This document shows, one piece after another, positions 8,650 to 19,186 of a stretch of DNA of 64,000 nucleotides. A model generated the notes under the pieces. The model saw only the letters and a program-made list of their open reading frames with translations, made no database searches and was not told the DNA's origin. Both the position numbers and the translations under genes were made by a program. Every line of letters starts with the position of its first letter. The stretch's first letter is position 1. The stretch is from Candidatus Bathyarchaeota archaeon (GTDB taxonomy: Archaea > Thermoproteota > Bathyarchaeia > 40CM-2-53-6), in contig VBAW01000016.1 of assembly GCA_005888635.1 (NCBI GenBank), positions 62,001 to 126,000 of the forward strand. The letters run 5' to 3'.

Positions 8650-9166
8650 CCGCATGCGCGAATTGGACGCCTGGTCCAATCCTGGGTTGAACTCCACTTC
8701 CCCCATCATACGGTTCTAGCTTGTAAAGTGTGAAGGACTTTTTTTTGGGTTCTGACATGCCCCGGGGTCGAGAAATAGTTAGTAGAAAAAAGAAAGATAG
8801 TGAAAAAAAACAAAAATTCCGCGGTAGCAAGAGAAGGGGAAGTCCGGCAAGGGAAAGAAGTATCTGCGACGCGAGACTCGCGCGCGTACCTTTTTTCTCT
8901 AGGCCACGCGGAGTGTGCTGCTTCTTAACAGGATCTCATCATCACGCATCATCGCGTGCTACGTTACTCCAGCCTATCCTTGCCTCTATTCTGGAGCCTC
9001 AGGTTGTTTCTAGCCGTTTTCCTAGGGACAATCAGGTCGATCACGCTTGTCTGCGATAATGGGACATGGGTAGAGGCTGAACGTTTGGGTCGTCTCTTAA
9101 CGGACGGTTGCCAGCTAGCACCGAGTGGTGCTGGTGCGTCGGACCCTCGGATTGGTTGTAGCTTCC

Positions 9167-10078
9167 TTATTGTCCTGTTAGGATGGTGCAGTTGTCGTGG
9201 TTTACTATGACAGTGTGTTCTGATTGTGCTACTGGGTTGTTGCTTGCCTCTATCAGAACTGGGTAGGCGCTTATGCACTTGTTCCGGATTAGGTCCTGAA
9301 GCGCCTTTTTGCCGACTTCTCTTGGGAATCCTTTCTCTAACCATCTTGACGCGAATGGTAGGGTTGAGAAATTGGCTTGTATGAAGGCGAGCACTTTTTT
9401 GGAGTCTTCTGAGGTTGCGCCTTTTGGTTTTACGAACCTGTAGATGTAGGCGCTTGACCCGTTGGTAACCGCTCCTTGGGCCTTGGCTAGGGTCACGAAG
9501 GGTTCGATCGCGAAGACTTCGCCTTCTTCGATCTTTGTCCCGTTCATTCCCATCGCCGAGACGCTGGGGACGGATTTTCCTGCGTGTATTGTGTATCGTT
9601 CGATCTTGTGGCCGGTCAAATTGCTGATGGGTCGTAGGCCTACCCGGGTGATGGTAGTCTGGACTATTCGTCCTATCTCAGATAGTTTGACGCCGGGTTT
9701 GAACGCACGGATCGCATTCTGGAGAGCCTCGTCTGCAGCCTGGGCTAACGGCTCGAACCTCGGGTCCAAGCAGACTGTGACTGAAGTATCCGTGACATAA
9801 CCGTCGACATGGACCCCAAAATCCACCTTCACCAGGGAAGCGGCGGGTATTGTTAGGGTGTCACCGGGAGGCGAAGTGTAGTGTGCTGCAACTTCGTTTA
9901 TTCCCACGTTGACGGGAAAAGCGGGTCTCCCGCCAAAGTCCCTGATCCTCTGCTCTAGTCCTTCACAGATCTCGATGGCAGGCTTGCCGTACTTGACAAT
10001 GCCTGGGACTTCCTTACGCAGCCTAGCTACGATGTCGCCTGATTTCTTGAACGAGTCAAGGGCTTGAGAGTCGAACAA
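9167..10078 (-). CDS. map: methionine aminopeptidase, type II
   Basis: FPVNVGINEVAAHYTSPPGD, VKVDFGVHVDGYVTDTSVTV, LTGHKIERYTIHAGKSVP, EGEVFAIEPF. Confidence 0.93.
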   Translation of the reverse strand: MFDSQALDSFKKSGDIVARLRKEVPGIVKYGKPAIEICEGLEQRIRDFGGRPAFPVNVGINEVAAHYTSPPGDTLTIPAASLVKVDFGVHVDGYVTDTSVTVCLDPRFEPLAQAADEALQNAIRAFKPGVKLSEIGRIVQTTITRVGLRPISNLTGHKIERYTIHAGKSVPSVSAMGMNGTKIEEGEVFAIEPFVTLAKAQGAVTNGSSAYIYRFVKPKGATSEDSKKVLAFIQANFSTLPFASRWLEKGFPREVGKKALQDLIRNKCISAYPVLIEASNNPVAQSEHTVIVNHDNCTILTGQ

Positions 10079-10159
10079 GGGCTGTGTTAACTGCCTGACG
10101 GTTTAGAGATTTTGCTCATTTCACTTATCTCGTGGGAGTTAGTAGATTCACTATCTGAC

Positions 10160-10567
10160 TCACGAGCATTGTCCCGGGACTATGTCATAGTTGTAGGCTG
10201 ATCCGAGTTTCGTGGTCTGGTACAGATCTATGGTTCCGCATCTTAGCAGGGCTGCAAGACCGTTGCCTGAACTACCTTCCAAGTACAAGAAGACCGCGTA
10301 GGACTGTTGGTTTGGAATGCTAATAGAATACCTTCCAGCAGCGTCGATTCTAACGGAATAAGGAAATTGTGAAAGACTGTCAAAATTTACTTGATACGCT
10401 GATTGAATACTTACGACGCCCGAGACGTCAATTGTCAACGGCGGAATCAGGAGATACGTTAGTGCTCCAGCCATAACTAATACCACAACAGCCAACCCGA
10501 CGACTCTCAGTCGTACATTAGTCCTCTTTCTGACCGAGACTCGTAGGCGAGTTGCGGATTTTATCAC
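10160..10567 (-). CDS. hypothetical membrane-anchored protein
   Basis: ORF with one N-terminal TM. Confidence 0.45.
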   Translation of the reverse strand: MIKSATRLRVSVRKRTNVRLRVVGLAVVVLVMAGALTYLLIPPLTIDVSGVVSIQSAYQVNFDSLSQFPYSVRIDAAGRYSISIPNQQSYAVFLYLEGSSGNGLAALLRCGTIDLYQTTKLGSAYNYDIVPGQCS

Positions 10568-10675
10568 CGGGTATGCGTGTCCCTAAGTAGGCCTGTTCTG
10601 ATTTAAACCGCGCTGGTCGGAAAGGAGGACGGCCGGTTAGAGGACTGGGAAACACGGGTCGAAGGATCCTGGTTG

Positions 10676-11830
10676 CTACGATTTGCTGAAGTCGTGCTTC
10701 CACATCTCTCGTGCGAGGGCACCATCTTTCTTGAATAGATGTACCTGAGCCCTCGCCTTCTCTCTCCGTTCTCTATGCTCCCGCAAGAACTTGGTCACTT
10801 TCTCGACCAGGATATCTTTCAGGTCTCCTGTTAGCATTCGTCCGCCCTTGTATTCTGACCGGATTTCTTCAATGCGTTTGTCGTCGGGTTCGAAGAACAT
10901 GTAGAGCCACTGGAAGGGAACGTCAATGTCAGGGTTGCCGCCGAGTTTGCGGTGTTCTTCGATGGATGCTTGTCCTCCTGAGAAGGCGTGTCGGTAGATC
11001 TTGTTCCGTACGGTCTTGTCGTCATCGTTGAGATAGATAGCGGTTTCGGGTTTGGACGAGCTCATCTTGTCCTGTATCCCAGTCAGGGGTGGGAGGAATT
11101 TGCTGTGGATAGCGGCTGCTTTGTGGTATCCGAGCGGTTCTGCGATGTCTCGTTGTATTCTCCAGTACGGGTCTTGGTCGATGGCTGAGGGTATGAGGCA
11201 GCGCTTCTTCTGGAACAGGCTTGGAAGGATCTGTATTGCGGGGTAGAAGCTCATTCCGATGTTGGTCTCGCCGGTGAAGCCGAAAACTGACTTCGCGGTG
11301 CTGTAATTTATTCTCCGAGCGATCTTCAGGATCATAGGGTAGGCGTGGCCAACGAACTCTGTGTCTTGAAAGATGAACGTCTTGTCAGGGTCGAAGCCGA
11401 CGGCTGCTACTTCGAGGGTATTATCCTGGGCCCATTTCTGTGTATCTTCGTAGGTGAGGCTCCGCTTCTCTTCAAGGAATTTCTCATCGTCAGTCATCTG
11501 AATGTAGACGTTGACCTTGAACTTGTCTTGAAGCCACTTGGTGAAGTAGAAACTGAGAATATGGCCGATGTGCATCGGACCACTAGGGCCACGACCAGTA
11601 TAGAGGAAGAATCTCTTGCCCTTGTCATAGTCGTCTAGGACAAAGTTCAGATCTCGATGGGAGAAGAAGACCTGACGACGCACGAGGTACGCGGCGTCGC
11701 TCAGGATTCCTTCGAGTCGTTTTGCGAGCTGCCCCGCAATATGCTGGGTTCCGAAGTCGCGGATCAGCCGTTCATAGTCGACTTCGCCAGTGACTTCCCA
11801 TGGAGTTACGACGAATTTCTTGTCGACCAT
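10676..11830 (-). CDS. trpS: tryptophanyl-tRNA synthetase
   Basis: archaeal TrpRS signatures: TGRGPSGPMHIGHIL, AIDQDPYWRIQRDIAEPLGY, KMSSSKPETAIYL. Confidence 0.93.
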   Translation of the reverse strand: MVDKKFVVTPWEVTGEVDYERLIRDFGTQHIAGQLAKRLEGILSDAAYLVRRQVFFSHRDLNFVLDDYDKGKRFFLYTGRGPSGPMHIGHILSFYFTKWLQDKFKVNVYIQMTDDEKFLEEKRSLTYEDTQKWAQDNTLEVAAVGFDPDKTFIFQDTEFVGHAYPMILKIARRINYSTAKSVFGFTGETNIGMSFYPAIQILPSLFQKKRCLIPSAIDQDPYWRIQRDIAEPLGYHKAAAIHSKFLPPLTGIQDKMSSSKPETAIYLNDDDKTVRNKIYRHAFSGGQASIEEHRKLGGNPDIDVPFQWLYMFFEPDDKRIEEIRSEYKGGRMLTGDLKDILVEKVTKFLREHRERREKARAQVHLFKKDGALAREMWKHDFSKS

Positions 11831-11853
11831 TACTCACTCATCTTTGGGATGGG

Positions 11854-13479
11854 CTATGTCAAAGATAGGTTGGACATTTCTACTTCGAACGCTGCAGCTG
11901 GAAGATTCAGCCCCCAGGATTTGATGGCTCGTGGATTTAGCTCTCCTATGATTCCAACCTCTTCTCCATCTGATAATATCACCCCGCACCTTCCTGATAG
12001 GAAACTGGGATGCTCAGTCTCTTTGATCTGGAATGATCGACCTTTGCTTTCTGCCAACGCGTCAAAGGAAGAACGAATTTCGGTGAATCCAGCGTTTGCA
12101 TGGACGGTGACCGCGGCTAGTTTCCGGCTTTCTTGGATTGGATGGATCTGATTTTCTCCGCGACTGATACATGGTCCAATTTCGAAGATTCTTTGAGGAT
12201 AGTCAACATGTGTATTGTGAGAGAGAACCTCTAGAAGGCTAGGCAGAAGCCAGCGTCTCAATACGGTATGGGTAATCATTCTTGGATTCAAGAGCTCAAC
12301 AAGCTTTCCATCACTCTGCTGCACTTTGTTTGATACAACTGCTGGCGATGTCAACGCGTAAGTCAGAACCTCCTGGAAACCTAGTCCGACCATGATTTCA
12401 GCAACACTCTCGGTCTCGTCTGTCTCTTTCGCAAAGTTTCCCCCAGTCCAGATCCTGGGCCACTCAGGCTTCAACTCGTTAATGTCCATAGCAATTGCGA
12501 TGTCTTCGATGATGTCCACAGAGTGCATAATGTCAGTTCGGTAGCCGGGAATCTCCAATTGGATTGTATCGCCTGTTGCTCTTCGGACCCCGTATCCGGC
12601 TCGTTCAGCAAATCGCGAAGCCTCCTTGAAGGTAAGGGATGTCCCAAGAAGCGAGTTGATGTAGGACAGGCGAATGCTTGCCCGTGTTGGGCTCAGGTTC
12701 GGACTAACGAGTATTCGTGGGGAGCCGTAAGGGTAAGTTTCGAGGCAGGTGTAGATTTTTCCTCCTCTCTCCGCAAGAGTTGAAACCACGATTTTCAGAG
12801 TATTATGAACAGTCTCAGAATTCGTACCCGTAACTTCAACGAGAGTGTTTTTCGTCTCTGTAGTAATCCTCCCGAGATCGTTAGAATTGATCACAGGGGG
12901 TAGCGAGAGGACATTGTCAGCGCCGTCGACAAGTATGGGCCATGATTCAAACTGGGAAATTATTTCTCCATATTCTGCTCCCTTCGGATGGCTCTCGACT
13001 ATCTCTCGGAGACTCTGTTTCTTCTCCGATCCTAAAGGAGTGAAGGTGATAATGTCCGGATTGGCGACCGTATATGAGAGTGGAGATTGTATTAGGTCGG
13101 CTTGGTAGAATCCTATGGAAGCTCTCTTTCTCTTTCTCCCGTAGGTCTGGTCGAGTTTTTCCTGAAGATTGATCCAGCTCTTCAACGCCTCATCGGTTGG
13201 CCGTAGACCCTTTACGATCGCGGTCGAGATGAAGGGGCGAATCGGCTTGACGCGCTTGTCGATGACAACTTTCAGATTCGACCTCCCGAGCACCCGTACC
13301 TCTTTTGTTCGCCCGCCTCCCAAGTAGCCCCTAAGGGCCCTCGCGATTCCTTCGACAGCCCAAATGTCTGGACGGTTGCTGTCTTTGACCTCGATGGAAA
13401 CAATGTCCCCTTCAAGCGATTCCACATCTCCTTTGACGAAGGCGAAGATCTCGTTGAGACCCTCTTTGTCCCGAGGCAC
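11854..13479 (-). CDS. pheT: phenylalanyl-tRNA synthetase beta subunit
   Basis: DSNRPDIWAVEGIARALRGYLG, GYRTDIMHSVDIIEDIAIAMDINELKPEWP. Confidence 0.92.
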   Translation of the reverse strand: MPRDKEGLNEIFAFVKGDVESLEGDIVSIEVKDSNRPDIWAVEGIARALRGYLGGGRTKEVRVLGRSNLKVVIDKRVKPIRPFISTAIVKGLRPTDEALKSWINLQEKLDQTYGRKRKRASIGFYQADLIQSPLSYTVANPDIITFTPLGSEKKQSLREIVESHPKGAEYGEIISQFESWPILVDGADNVLSLPPVINSNDLGRITTETKNTLVEVTGTNSETVHNTLKIVVSTLAERGGKIYTCLETYPYGSPRILVSPNLSPTRASIRLSYINSLLGTSLTFKEASRFAERAGYGVRRATGDTIQLEIPGYRTDIMHSVDIIEDIAIAMDINELKPEWPRIWTGGNFAKETDETESVAEIMVGLGFQEVLTYALTSPAVVSNKVQQSDGKLVELLNPRMITHTVLRRWLLPSLLEVLSHNTHVDYPQRIFEIGPCISRGENQIHPIQESRKLAAVTVHANAGFTEIRSSFDALAESKGRSFQIKETEHPSFLSGRCGVILSDGEEVGIIGELNPRAIKSWGLNLPAAAFEVEMSNLSLT

Positions 13480-13535
13480 AGTCTTGCCAAGCAGACCCTC
13501 TAGATCGGTGAGTGAGAATTCGACACTTGGCGTCT

Positions 13536-15047
13536 TTAGCCCACCGTCTGGTCCCTAATCCATTCTAGGTCCGAGGTGAACAGTTGACGAATATCCTGGA
13601 TTCTCCTGCTCATCATATACAGCCGGTCTATCCCTAGACCCCAGGCTAGGACAGGAACCTTCACCCCGAGGGGTTCTGTGACTTCCGGCCGGAAGATTCC
13701 GCTCCCTCCAAACTCCATCCAGCCGAAGCCCTCCCGGTACGCCTGCAACTCGACGCTCGGCTCTGTGAACGGAAAATAGTCAGGCTTGAACCGGACCTTG
13801 TCCGCTCCCGCCACCTCCTTCGCGAACATTTCTAAGATGCCTAGGAGATTCGGCAAGTTCAGACCAGGATCGAGAACAATGCCTTCAGCCTGGTTGAACT
13901 CTGTAAGGTGGGTCTTGTCCAGCATGTCTGGGCGGAAGCATCTAGCGATGGCAAAATATTTTCCCGGGATCTGAAGATCCTTCGACAACATGGTTCGGAC
14001 GCTTAGTGCTGTTCCGTGGCTTCGCAGGATGAGTTTCGACGCTTCGTTTCTAGAAAACTTGTAGCGCCATCCAGTCGATCCTGTCTTCCATCCGTTCTCA
14101 TGTGTCTGCGCTACTCTATCCACTAAGCTACCGTATTCTTCAAGGCTGGCTCTTGACGGGTCCTTGAGATAGTAGAGATCGTGAATCTCACGCGCAGGAT
14201 GGTCCTGAGGCATGTAGAGACAGTCACAGTTGATGAATGCTGTCTCGACCAGCGGACCAACTGCCTCTCTGAATCCTAGGGCGACAAGCTTCCTCTTCAC
14301 CATCCTCAAGAACCGTAGGTAAGGATGATACTTACCAGGAAAAGTCCGCGGGACGGCAGACGATACGTTGTAGTTTCGAAGCTTGACCTTCTCCCACTCA
14401 CCGGAGACAATCATGTCGCCAGTTAGGGAGCTCACTTCCGGCCGGGCTGCCTCGCTCGTCCCAATGCTCCGTCCGGCGTCGGTAATCTCGACCTCACGAT
14501 CATTCCTAGCCTGTGACTCGACAAGGTTCCTCTTGGTAAGCCGCAGAGCAGCTTCCTTCAAAACTTGTGGAAGTTCCTCGAGAATCAGAATATCATTCTT
14601 TAAGCGGGCGAGGATTTCTTCCTCATCATCAATCGGCGCTTCGCTACGCGCGACAATCACAAGGTCTGATCCTGATTTTTCGATGGTCCCCCATTTCTTC
14701 CGGCTGATCCATCCAGTAGCTATCGAGCCGTATTTCTCTGCCAGCTTCGAATGCTGAAGAGCCTCTCTTAGGCTTAGGCGTCCGCCGCGATTCTTGACCT
14801 CGAGTAGGATTATTCGCTCGGGGAGTCCCACTAGGGCGAAGGTTCTTCCTTCATCCGTTAGGCTCAGCTCGGTTTTCTTCTCAACCTTCTCCTTGACGAG
14901 CTGGCTCTGGGAGAGATTCAGAACAGCGCGCGCGACCGCGGAATCCGCCAGACCAGCTTTCTTCGCTAGGTCTTCGATAGGGGCTTTTCCACCAGAATCG
15001 ATGAGGGTCTTCAGAACTCTCGCCTCGTTCTGGCTAATCTCTACCAA
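13536..15047 (-). CDS. pheS: phenylalanyl-tRNA synthetase alpha subunit
   Basis: HPYLRFLRMVKRKLVALGFREAVGPLVETAFINCDCLYMPQDHPAREIHDLYYL; GSGIFRPEVTEPLG; class II motifs. Confidence 0.93.
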   Translation of the reverse strand: MVEISQNEARVLKTLIDSGGKAPIEDLAKKAGLADSAVARAVLNLSQSQLVKEKVEKKTELSLTDEGRTFALVGLPERIILLEVKNRGGRLSLREALQHSKLAEKYGSIATGWISRKKWGTIEKSGSDLVIVARSEAPIDDEEEILARLKNDILILEELPQVLKEAALRLTKRNLVESQARNDREVEITDAGRSIGTSEAARPEVSSLTGDMIVSGEWEKVKLRNYNVSSAVPRTFPGKYHPYLRFLRMVKRKLVALGFREAVGPLVETAFINCDCLYMPQDHPAREIHDLYYLKDPSRASLEEYGSLVDRVAQTHENGWKTGSTGWRYKFSRNEASKLILRSHGTALSVRTMLSKDLQIPGKYFAIARCFRPDMLDKTHLTEFNQAEGIVLDPGLNLPNLLGILEMFAKEVAGADKVRFKPDYFPFTEPSVELQAYREGFGWMEFGGSGIFRPEVTEPLGVKVPVLAWGLGIDRLYMMSRRIQDIRQLFTSDLEWIRDQTVG

Positions 15048-15206
15048 GAAGGCAATCTCTCCAAGCTACAGTTTTGTTGGGGTCCCGGTTCCGAGCTATA
15101 TTTGATTTCAAAAACCGGTCAACCGCATTTCAAAACTCAACCTTCGTGAAGCCGACATCTATCGGATCGTATTTGACCTGAAGAGGATCCTCTAGCCTCC
15201 AGTCCT

Positions 15207-16118
15207 TCACAATGACTTCACTATTCGATTCACTGTCTCAAGTTTGAACCTTGCATCTTCACCGCTCGGAAAGTATGGGTAGACTACTGGAAGCGTTACT
15301 CTAGCTTGCCTGAAAGCCTTCACGTATTGAACTAGTTCGTCGCTCTCAGGATTGGCCAGGCTTACTCTCAGTAGCTCTTTGGGCACGTTGACCGGACCAT
15401 TCTTCCATCCTTCGTTCTCGTTGAATGTCGAAATCGCTTTCGCGATCCCGTCTTGGACGAACATTTCGTGGTACTGAGGAGCAGAGTCGTAGCTCAGAAA
15501 CTCCTGCAGCATCAGCCTCTGGGCCGTTTCATCATCCCGCGAGGAATGGAAGATCTTCAGATAGCATGCAAAGTCAATTCCCTCGCCTCTCTCGATCCTC
15601 GCCGCCTCCACCAGTTTGGAAGCATGCTGGGGAGAGCAGAAATTCAGGAGGAGACCGTCCGCCTTAACGGCTGCACGTCTGGCGATTCCTTGTTTGAGAG
15701 TTGCAACGTAGATTTCTGGAGGCTTGACTCCTTGAGGAAAGCTCGCAAATCCCTTCTTGAGTTCGTCGAGTCGTTCAAGCATGGCGCTCACAGTCTTTCC
15801 GGGTTGAGGGCCTGGAGGACCTGTTCCAACTCCTAGGATGAGGCGGCCTGAGGAGAGAGCTTGGAGTGTCTGGACCCTTCGGGTCAGTAGTTGTGGATCA
15901 TGTTCCAGCAATCGTATTACCCCGCTTCCCGAGTGGACCCTTTTCGTTAGAGCGAGAATTGACGCTGCAATTTCTAGGGATTCATAGCCGACCCGCATGT
16001 CAGGAACAAAGATGCGTGAAACCCTATCACTCAGCTCCAGCGCGACTGCTGTCTCTCTGATTTCCTGAGGTGAGAATACTCCGGGTCGGAGGGCGAACCC
16101 TATCTTTTCTGAACTCAA
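15207..16118 (-). CDS. LLM-class F420-dependent oxidoreductase (Mer-like)
   Basis: luciferase-like fold signatures: TLQALSSGRLILGVGTGPPG, YVATLKQGIARRAAVKADGLLLNFC. Confidence 0.8.
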   Translation of the reverse strand: MSSEKIGFALRPGVFSPQEIRETAVALELSDRVSRIFVPDMRVGYESLEIAASILALTKRVHSGSGVIRLLEHDPQLLTRRVQTLQALSSGRLILGVGTGPPGPQPGKTVSAMLERLDELKKGFASFPQGVKPPEIYVATLKQGIARRAAVKADGLLLNFCSPQHASKLVEAARIERGEGIDFACYLKIFHSSRDDETAQRLMLQEFLSYDSAPQYHEMFVQDGIAKAISTFNENEGWKNGPVNVPKELLRVSLANPESDELVQYVKAFRQARVTLPVVYPYFPSGEDARFKLETVNRIVKSL

Positions 16119-16271
16119 GTTCGTTCGAAGGAATGCTACGAGACAATAAACCGTTCGGAAAAGTCATACAACAGATGCATGTGACGCGACTTGTGGCGTG
16201 TGACTGAACTTGTGCTCGCTGGGTTGAACTTCACTAAAATTCCAGCTGTGTCGCGTTTACTCTTGTACGGA

Positions 16272-16719
16272 TTGACGAACAAGAATACGCTTGGTTCCTT
16301 GGCTGTCGTTCTCGTGGTGTAGCTGCATTCGGAACCATGCTTGCCTTCTATGAACAACCAACCGCCTGCCCATGCAACAGCTCTTCAAGTCCAAATCCTT
16401 GGTATCCGTGCATACACAACCCCTGCCCCAAAGAAACATTGACTGTTCAATCTTATCGGATCAACACGCCAACCAACCTTACTCTGAACATACTTAACGC
16501 GGGTGCCTCTCGAAAGCTCTCATAGCGTATTATGTCAAAGACTCCACCGGCGTGCAATTTGCAAATAGCAATTGGTCAGGACCGACGATCCCTCCAGCCG
16601 TAGCTATCTCCGTCAACATACTCATAGACGGACGAGCTTTCACATTCCAGACAGGAATGTCATACACTGTGACGATTGTAGACTCGACCTACGACCAATT
16701 CGCCTTCACTACAAGCTAG
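16272..16719 (+). pseudogene. frameshifted pilin-like/secreted protein gene
   Basis: Three successive frames join into LTNKNTLGSLAVVLVV / VAAFGTMLAFYEQPTACPCNSS...TLNILNAGA / LIAYYVKDSTGVQFANSNWSGPTIPPAVAISVNILIDGRAFTFQTGMSYTVTIVDSTYDQFAFTTS*, like archaeal pilin-type proteins. Confidence 0.6.
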
Positions 16720-17093
16720 CGCTTGCGAGTATATAGAATTCTATATCCGGATGTCTCACGTGCACCCGCTCTTCTTGTAACCGCGATTGGCTATCGTTGA
16801 GCCTTCAATGTCTAAGTTCCAGCAGTCATAGATTTGATTCTGTCGAGGGCTGTCTTACGCGGCTACCCACAAAGAAGGCAGGCCTCGAGATTCAGGCAAA
16901 GGTTTGTGATAAATGCGGACAGCTCGTACTTACCTATCGCCAATCCATGAGCTGCATAGTCTGCGGTGGACCGCTGAAACCAGTCAAGAGCGCACCCTGA
17001 ACTAAGCCATAACAAGTGATCTGAGTCGCCTCAGTGGTCCCAGCCTAGCGATCTTTGAATTTGGTTCGTGAAGAACGGGGAATACCAGACTTC

Positions 17094-17984
17094 TCAGTGT
17101 CTTAGGGCTGCTTGTATTGAGACGGTCAGTTGTCCATCGGTCTCAATTGTATCCAGCAGGTGAGTGTACGCTGGAATCGGATTGTGGCTTCTATGCAGAT
17201 ACGAAAAATGAATTCCGTTTACTTCTGTACGAAGGGCCGTATACGCCTCAGCTGCGATGCGGATCCCACCTCCAAACGGGTTCCGGGAGAGGATCTGTCT
17301 CACCCTTTCGGGAACTGGGATACCAAACTTCTGACTCACGAATAGTAGATTCTTCAGCCCAGACGGAATGGATACTTGTACGAAGATTGGTACTCTCAGA
17401 CCTTGGGATCGAAGCTTATCGACGTGGTCGAGCACACTTTCATCGTCAAATGCGGTGTTCGTGACGATATAGTCTGCTCCAGCATCTACCTTGCGGAGCG
17501 TTCGCCAAGTCTCTCGTTCCTGATCCTCAGCATACTGGTTTGTGACAGCCCCGATGCATGGGTGCTGACCGTCGAAAGTTGATAGAACTGCTCGAATCAG
17601 ATCCTCTGTCTTTCTGAAATCGTAATCCTCGATCCGGTGTCCGGGGTAGGGGTCCCCAAAGACGACTAGGAAATTGTCGAGACCCTTCTTGAACAGTGAT
17701 CGAACCAGGGCTAGGTCCGAGCGACGAAAATCTCTGCATGTCAGCGAGGGAACCGCCTCAGCCCCCGTCTTCCTGACTATTACTGCTGAAGCGAGACTCC
17801 TTGTCTGAGGCGTAACTCTGAATCCTGTTGGATAGCTGAGATCGTTTTCGCCATTTCTCAAGGCGGGAATAGTGATGGCGTCAACGCGGCCCTGCAGAAT
17901 TGGCAGGTGGGCCGGTATGACGCGGTTCGGGATTAGCTCAACCGTCACAATGCGGTGACTATTCGCTGCATCCGAGAGTCTCAC
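17094..17984 (-). CDS. methylenetetrahydrofolate reductase-family protein
   Basis: MTHFR-type pattern: VPSLTCRDFRRSDLALVRSLFKKGLDNFLVVFGDPYPG, IGAVTNQYAEDQERETWRTLRKVDAGADYIVTNTAFD. Confidence 0.8.
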   Translation of the reverse strand: MRLSDAANSHRIVTVELIPNRVIPAHLPILQGRVDAITIPALRNGENDLSYPTGFRVTPQTRSLASAVIVRKTGAEAVPSLTCRDFRRSDLALVRSLFKKGLDNFLVVFGDPYPGHRIEDYDFRKTEDLIRAVLSTFDGQHPCIGAVTNQYAEDQERETWRTLRKVDAGADYIVTNTAFDDESVLDHVDKLRSQGLRVPIFVQVSIPSGLKNLLFVSQKFGIPVPERVRQILSRNPFGGGIRIAAEAYTALRTEVNGIHFSYLHRSHNPIPAYTHLLDTIETDGQLTVSIQAALRH

Positions 17985-19186
17985 TGGGTCGCCTCCCTGG
18001 CGAGCTCTGCGCCCTTGACAGTGCTGATGAGCTTCGCAAGAGTCACCTCCCAGGTCCTGGTTCTCAGTCCGCAGTCTGGGTTGGCCCAGATCTTCGCCGG
18101 ATCTCCTACGACTTCTGCGGCGTAGAGTAGTCGGTCGCGTACGAGTTCGGGCGATTCTAAGATATTTCGTCCAGCTTCCTTTCCCGAACCGGATGGGACG
18201 TGTCCCGAAAAGTCGTGAACGTGGACAACTCCGACGCCAAACTCGCCGTCATAACCATTCTGGATGAAGTACTCCAGGTCCCGGTATCCTTCCCGATGCT
18301 TAGCATCAATCCCTAGACTCGTACCGTCTCTGTTGGCGAATTCTAGTGCGAGATGGGTGCACTTGTCGAGTTTCGGAGCGTACTGTGCTAGTACTTTGTA
18401 TCCTATCTCGGAGGGATAGCATGTGTGGTCGCTGAACTTGCAGTTGAATCCTCGAACTGTCTCATTCCAGCCCTCGACAAACAGGTCCATGTCCGCGGGC
18501 TCAGGGTGAGTCGTGATGGCTGGCTCATCGATCTGGATCCACTCAGCTCCAGCATCGACTAGGTCGCGGATCTCGGGCCGTATCACTTGTTCGACGAAGT
18601 CGAGTAGGAACTCTCTCTTCGCCTCCTGCTTCTGCTTCTTGAGACTCAGGCCGGTTCGTCCGCCGGAGTAGTGGCCGCTGAAGGACCAGTCGACTAGCGT
18701 GTAGGGTCCGGTAATTGGGACGTTTAATTCTCCCTTTGCATTCTTCTTGACGTCGAGGAATTCTTGGAGATAGATCGGGTGCTTGCGGTGAATCTTGGAC
18801 TCGGCGACTGCCTTGTTGAAGTACTTGTAATCGAACGACTGGACATGACCGAGGACTCTCATTCCCTCGACACCCCGGATCACGTGTTCGTACATCTCGA
18901 CCCTCTGTTGTTCTCCTCCAACGCCGACATTGTCGAGACCGGTCTGCTCGAAAAGTCTCAACCCATAGATTGTGGAAAGCTCTAGGAGCTCTCTAACGCG
19001 ATTATTCTGCTCCTGCGCGGCCAGTAGCTGCTTGGCTCGGTCTTGAAAGTCTGGGATACCTAGTCGTTGTGCCCATTCTTCCGCTTCCACTAGGTCTTTG
19101 CTCGAGAGTGGCTGGGTCAGGCCCTTGGTTCGCCATCTGGGCTTCGCTAAGCTTCCGATCTCTTGAACAGGATACAACTTCGACAT
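17981..19186 (-). CDS. cobalamin-independent methionine synthase (MetE C-terminal type)
   Basis: LVDAGAEWIQIDEPAI, LALEFANRDGTSLGIDAK, NPDCGLRTRTWEVTLAKL. Confidence 0.85.
   Translation of the reverse strand: MSKLYPVQEIGSLAKPRWRTKGLTQPLSSKDLVEAEEWAQRLGIPDFQDRAKQLLAAQEQNNRVRELLELSTIYGLRLFEQTGLDNVGVGGEQQRVEMYEHVIRGVEGMRVLGHVQSFDYKYFNKAVAESKIHRKHPIYLQEFLDVKKNAKGELNVPITGPYTLVDWSFSGHYSGGRTGLSLKKQKQEAKREFLLDFVEQVIRPEIRDLVDAGAEWIQIDEPAITTHPEPADMDLFVEGWNETVRGFNCKFSDHTCYPSEIGYKVLAQYAPKLDKCTHLALEFANRDGTSLGIDAKHREGYRDLEYFIQNGYDGEFGVGVVHVHDFSGHVPSGSGKEAGRNILESPELVRDRLLYAAEVVGDPAKIWANPDCGLRTRTWEVTLAKLISTVKGAELAREATQ

Noticed and set aside
8650-8710. tRNA-like T-arm (GGAGTTCAACCC on minus strand)
   Set aside because: No 5-bp T stem and no acceptor or anticodon arm could be built.
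8830-9160. Possible RNase P RNA because of GGGGAAGTCCGG resembling CR-I
   Set aside because: No matching CR-V (ACAGAA..GGCUUA) on either side and no convincing P4 pairing; left as unassigned noncoding region.
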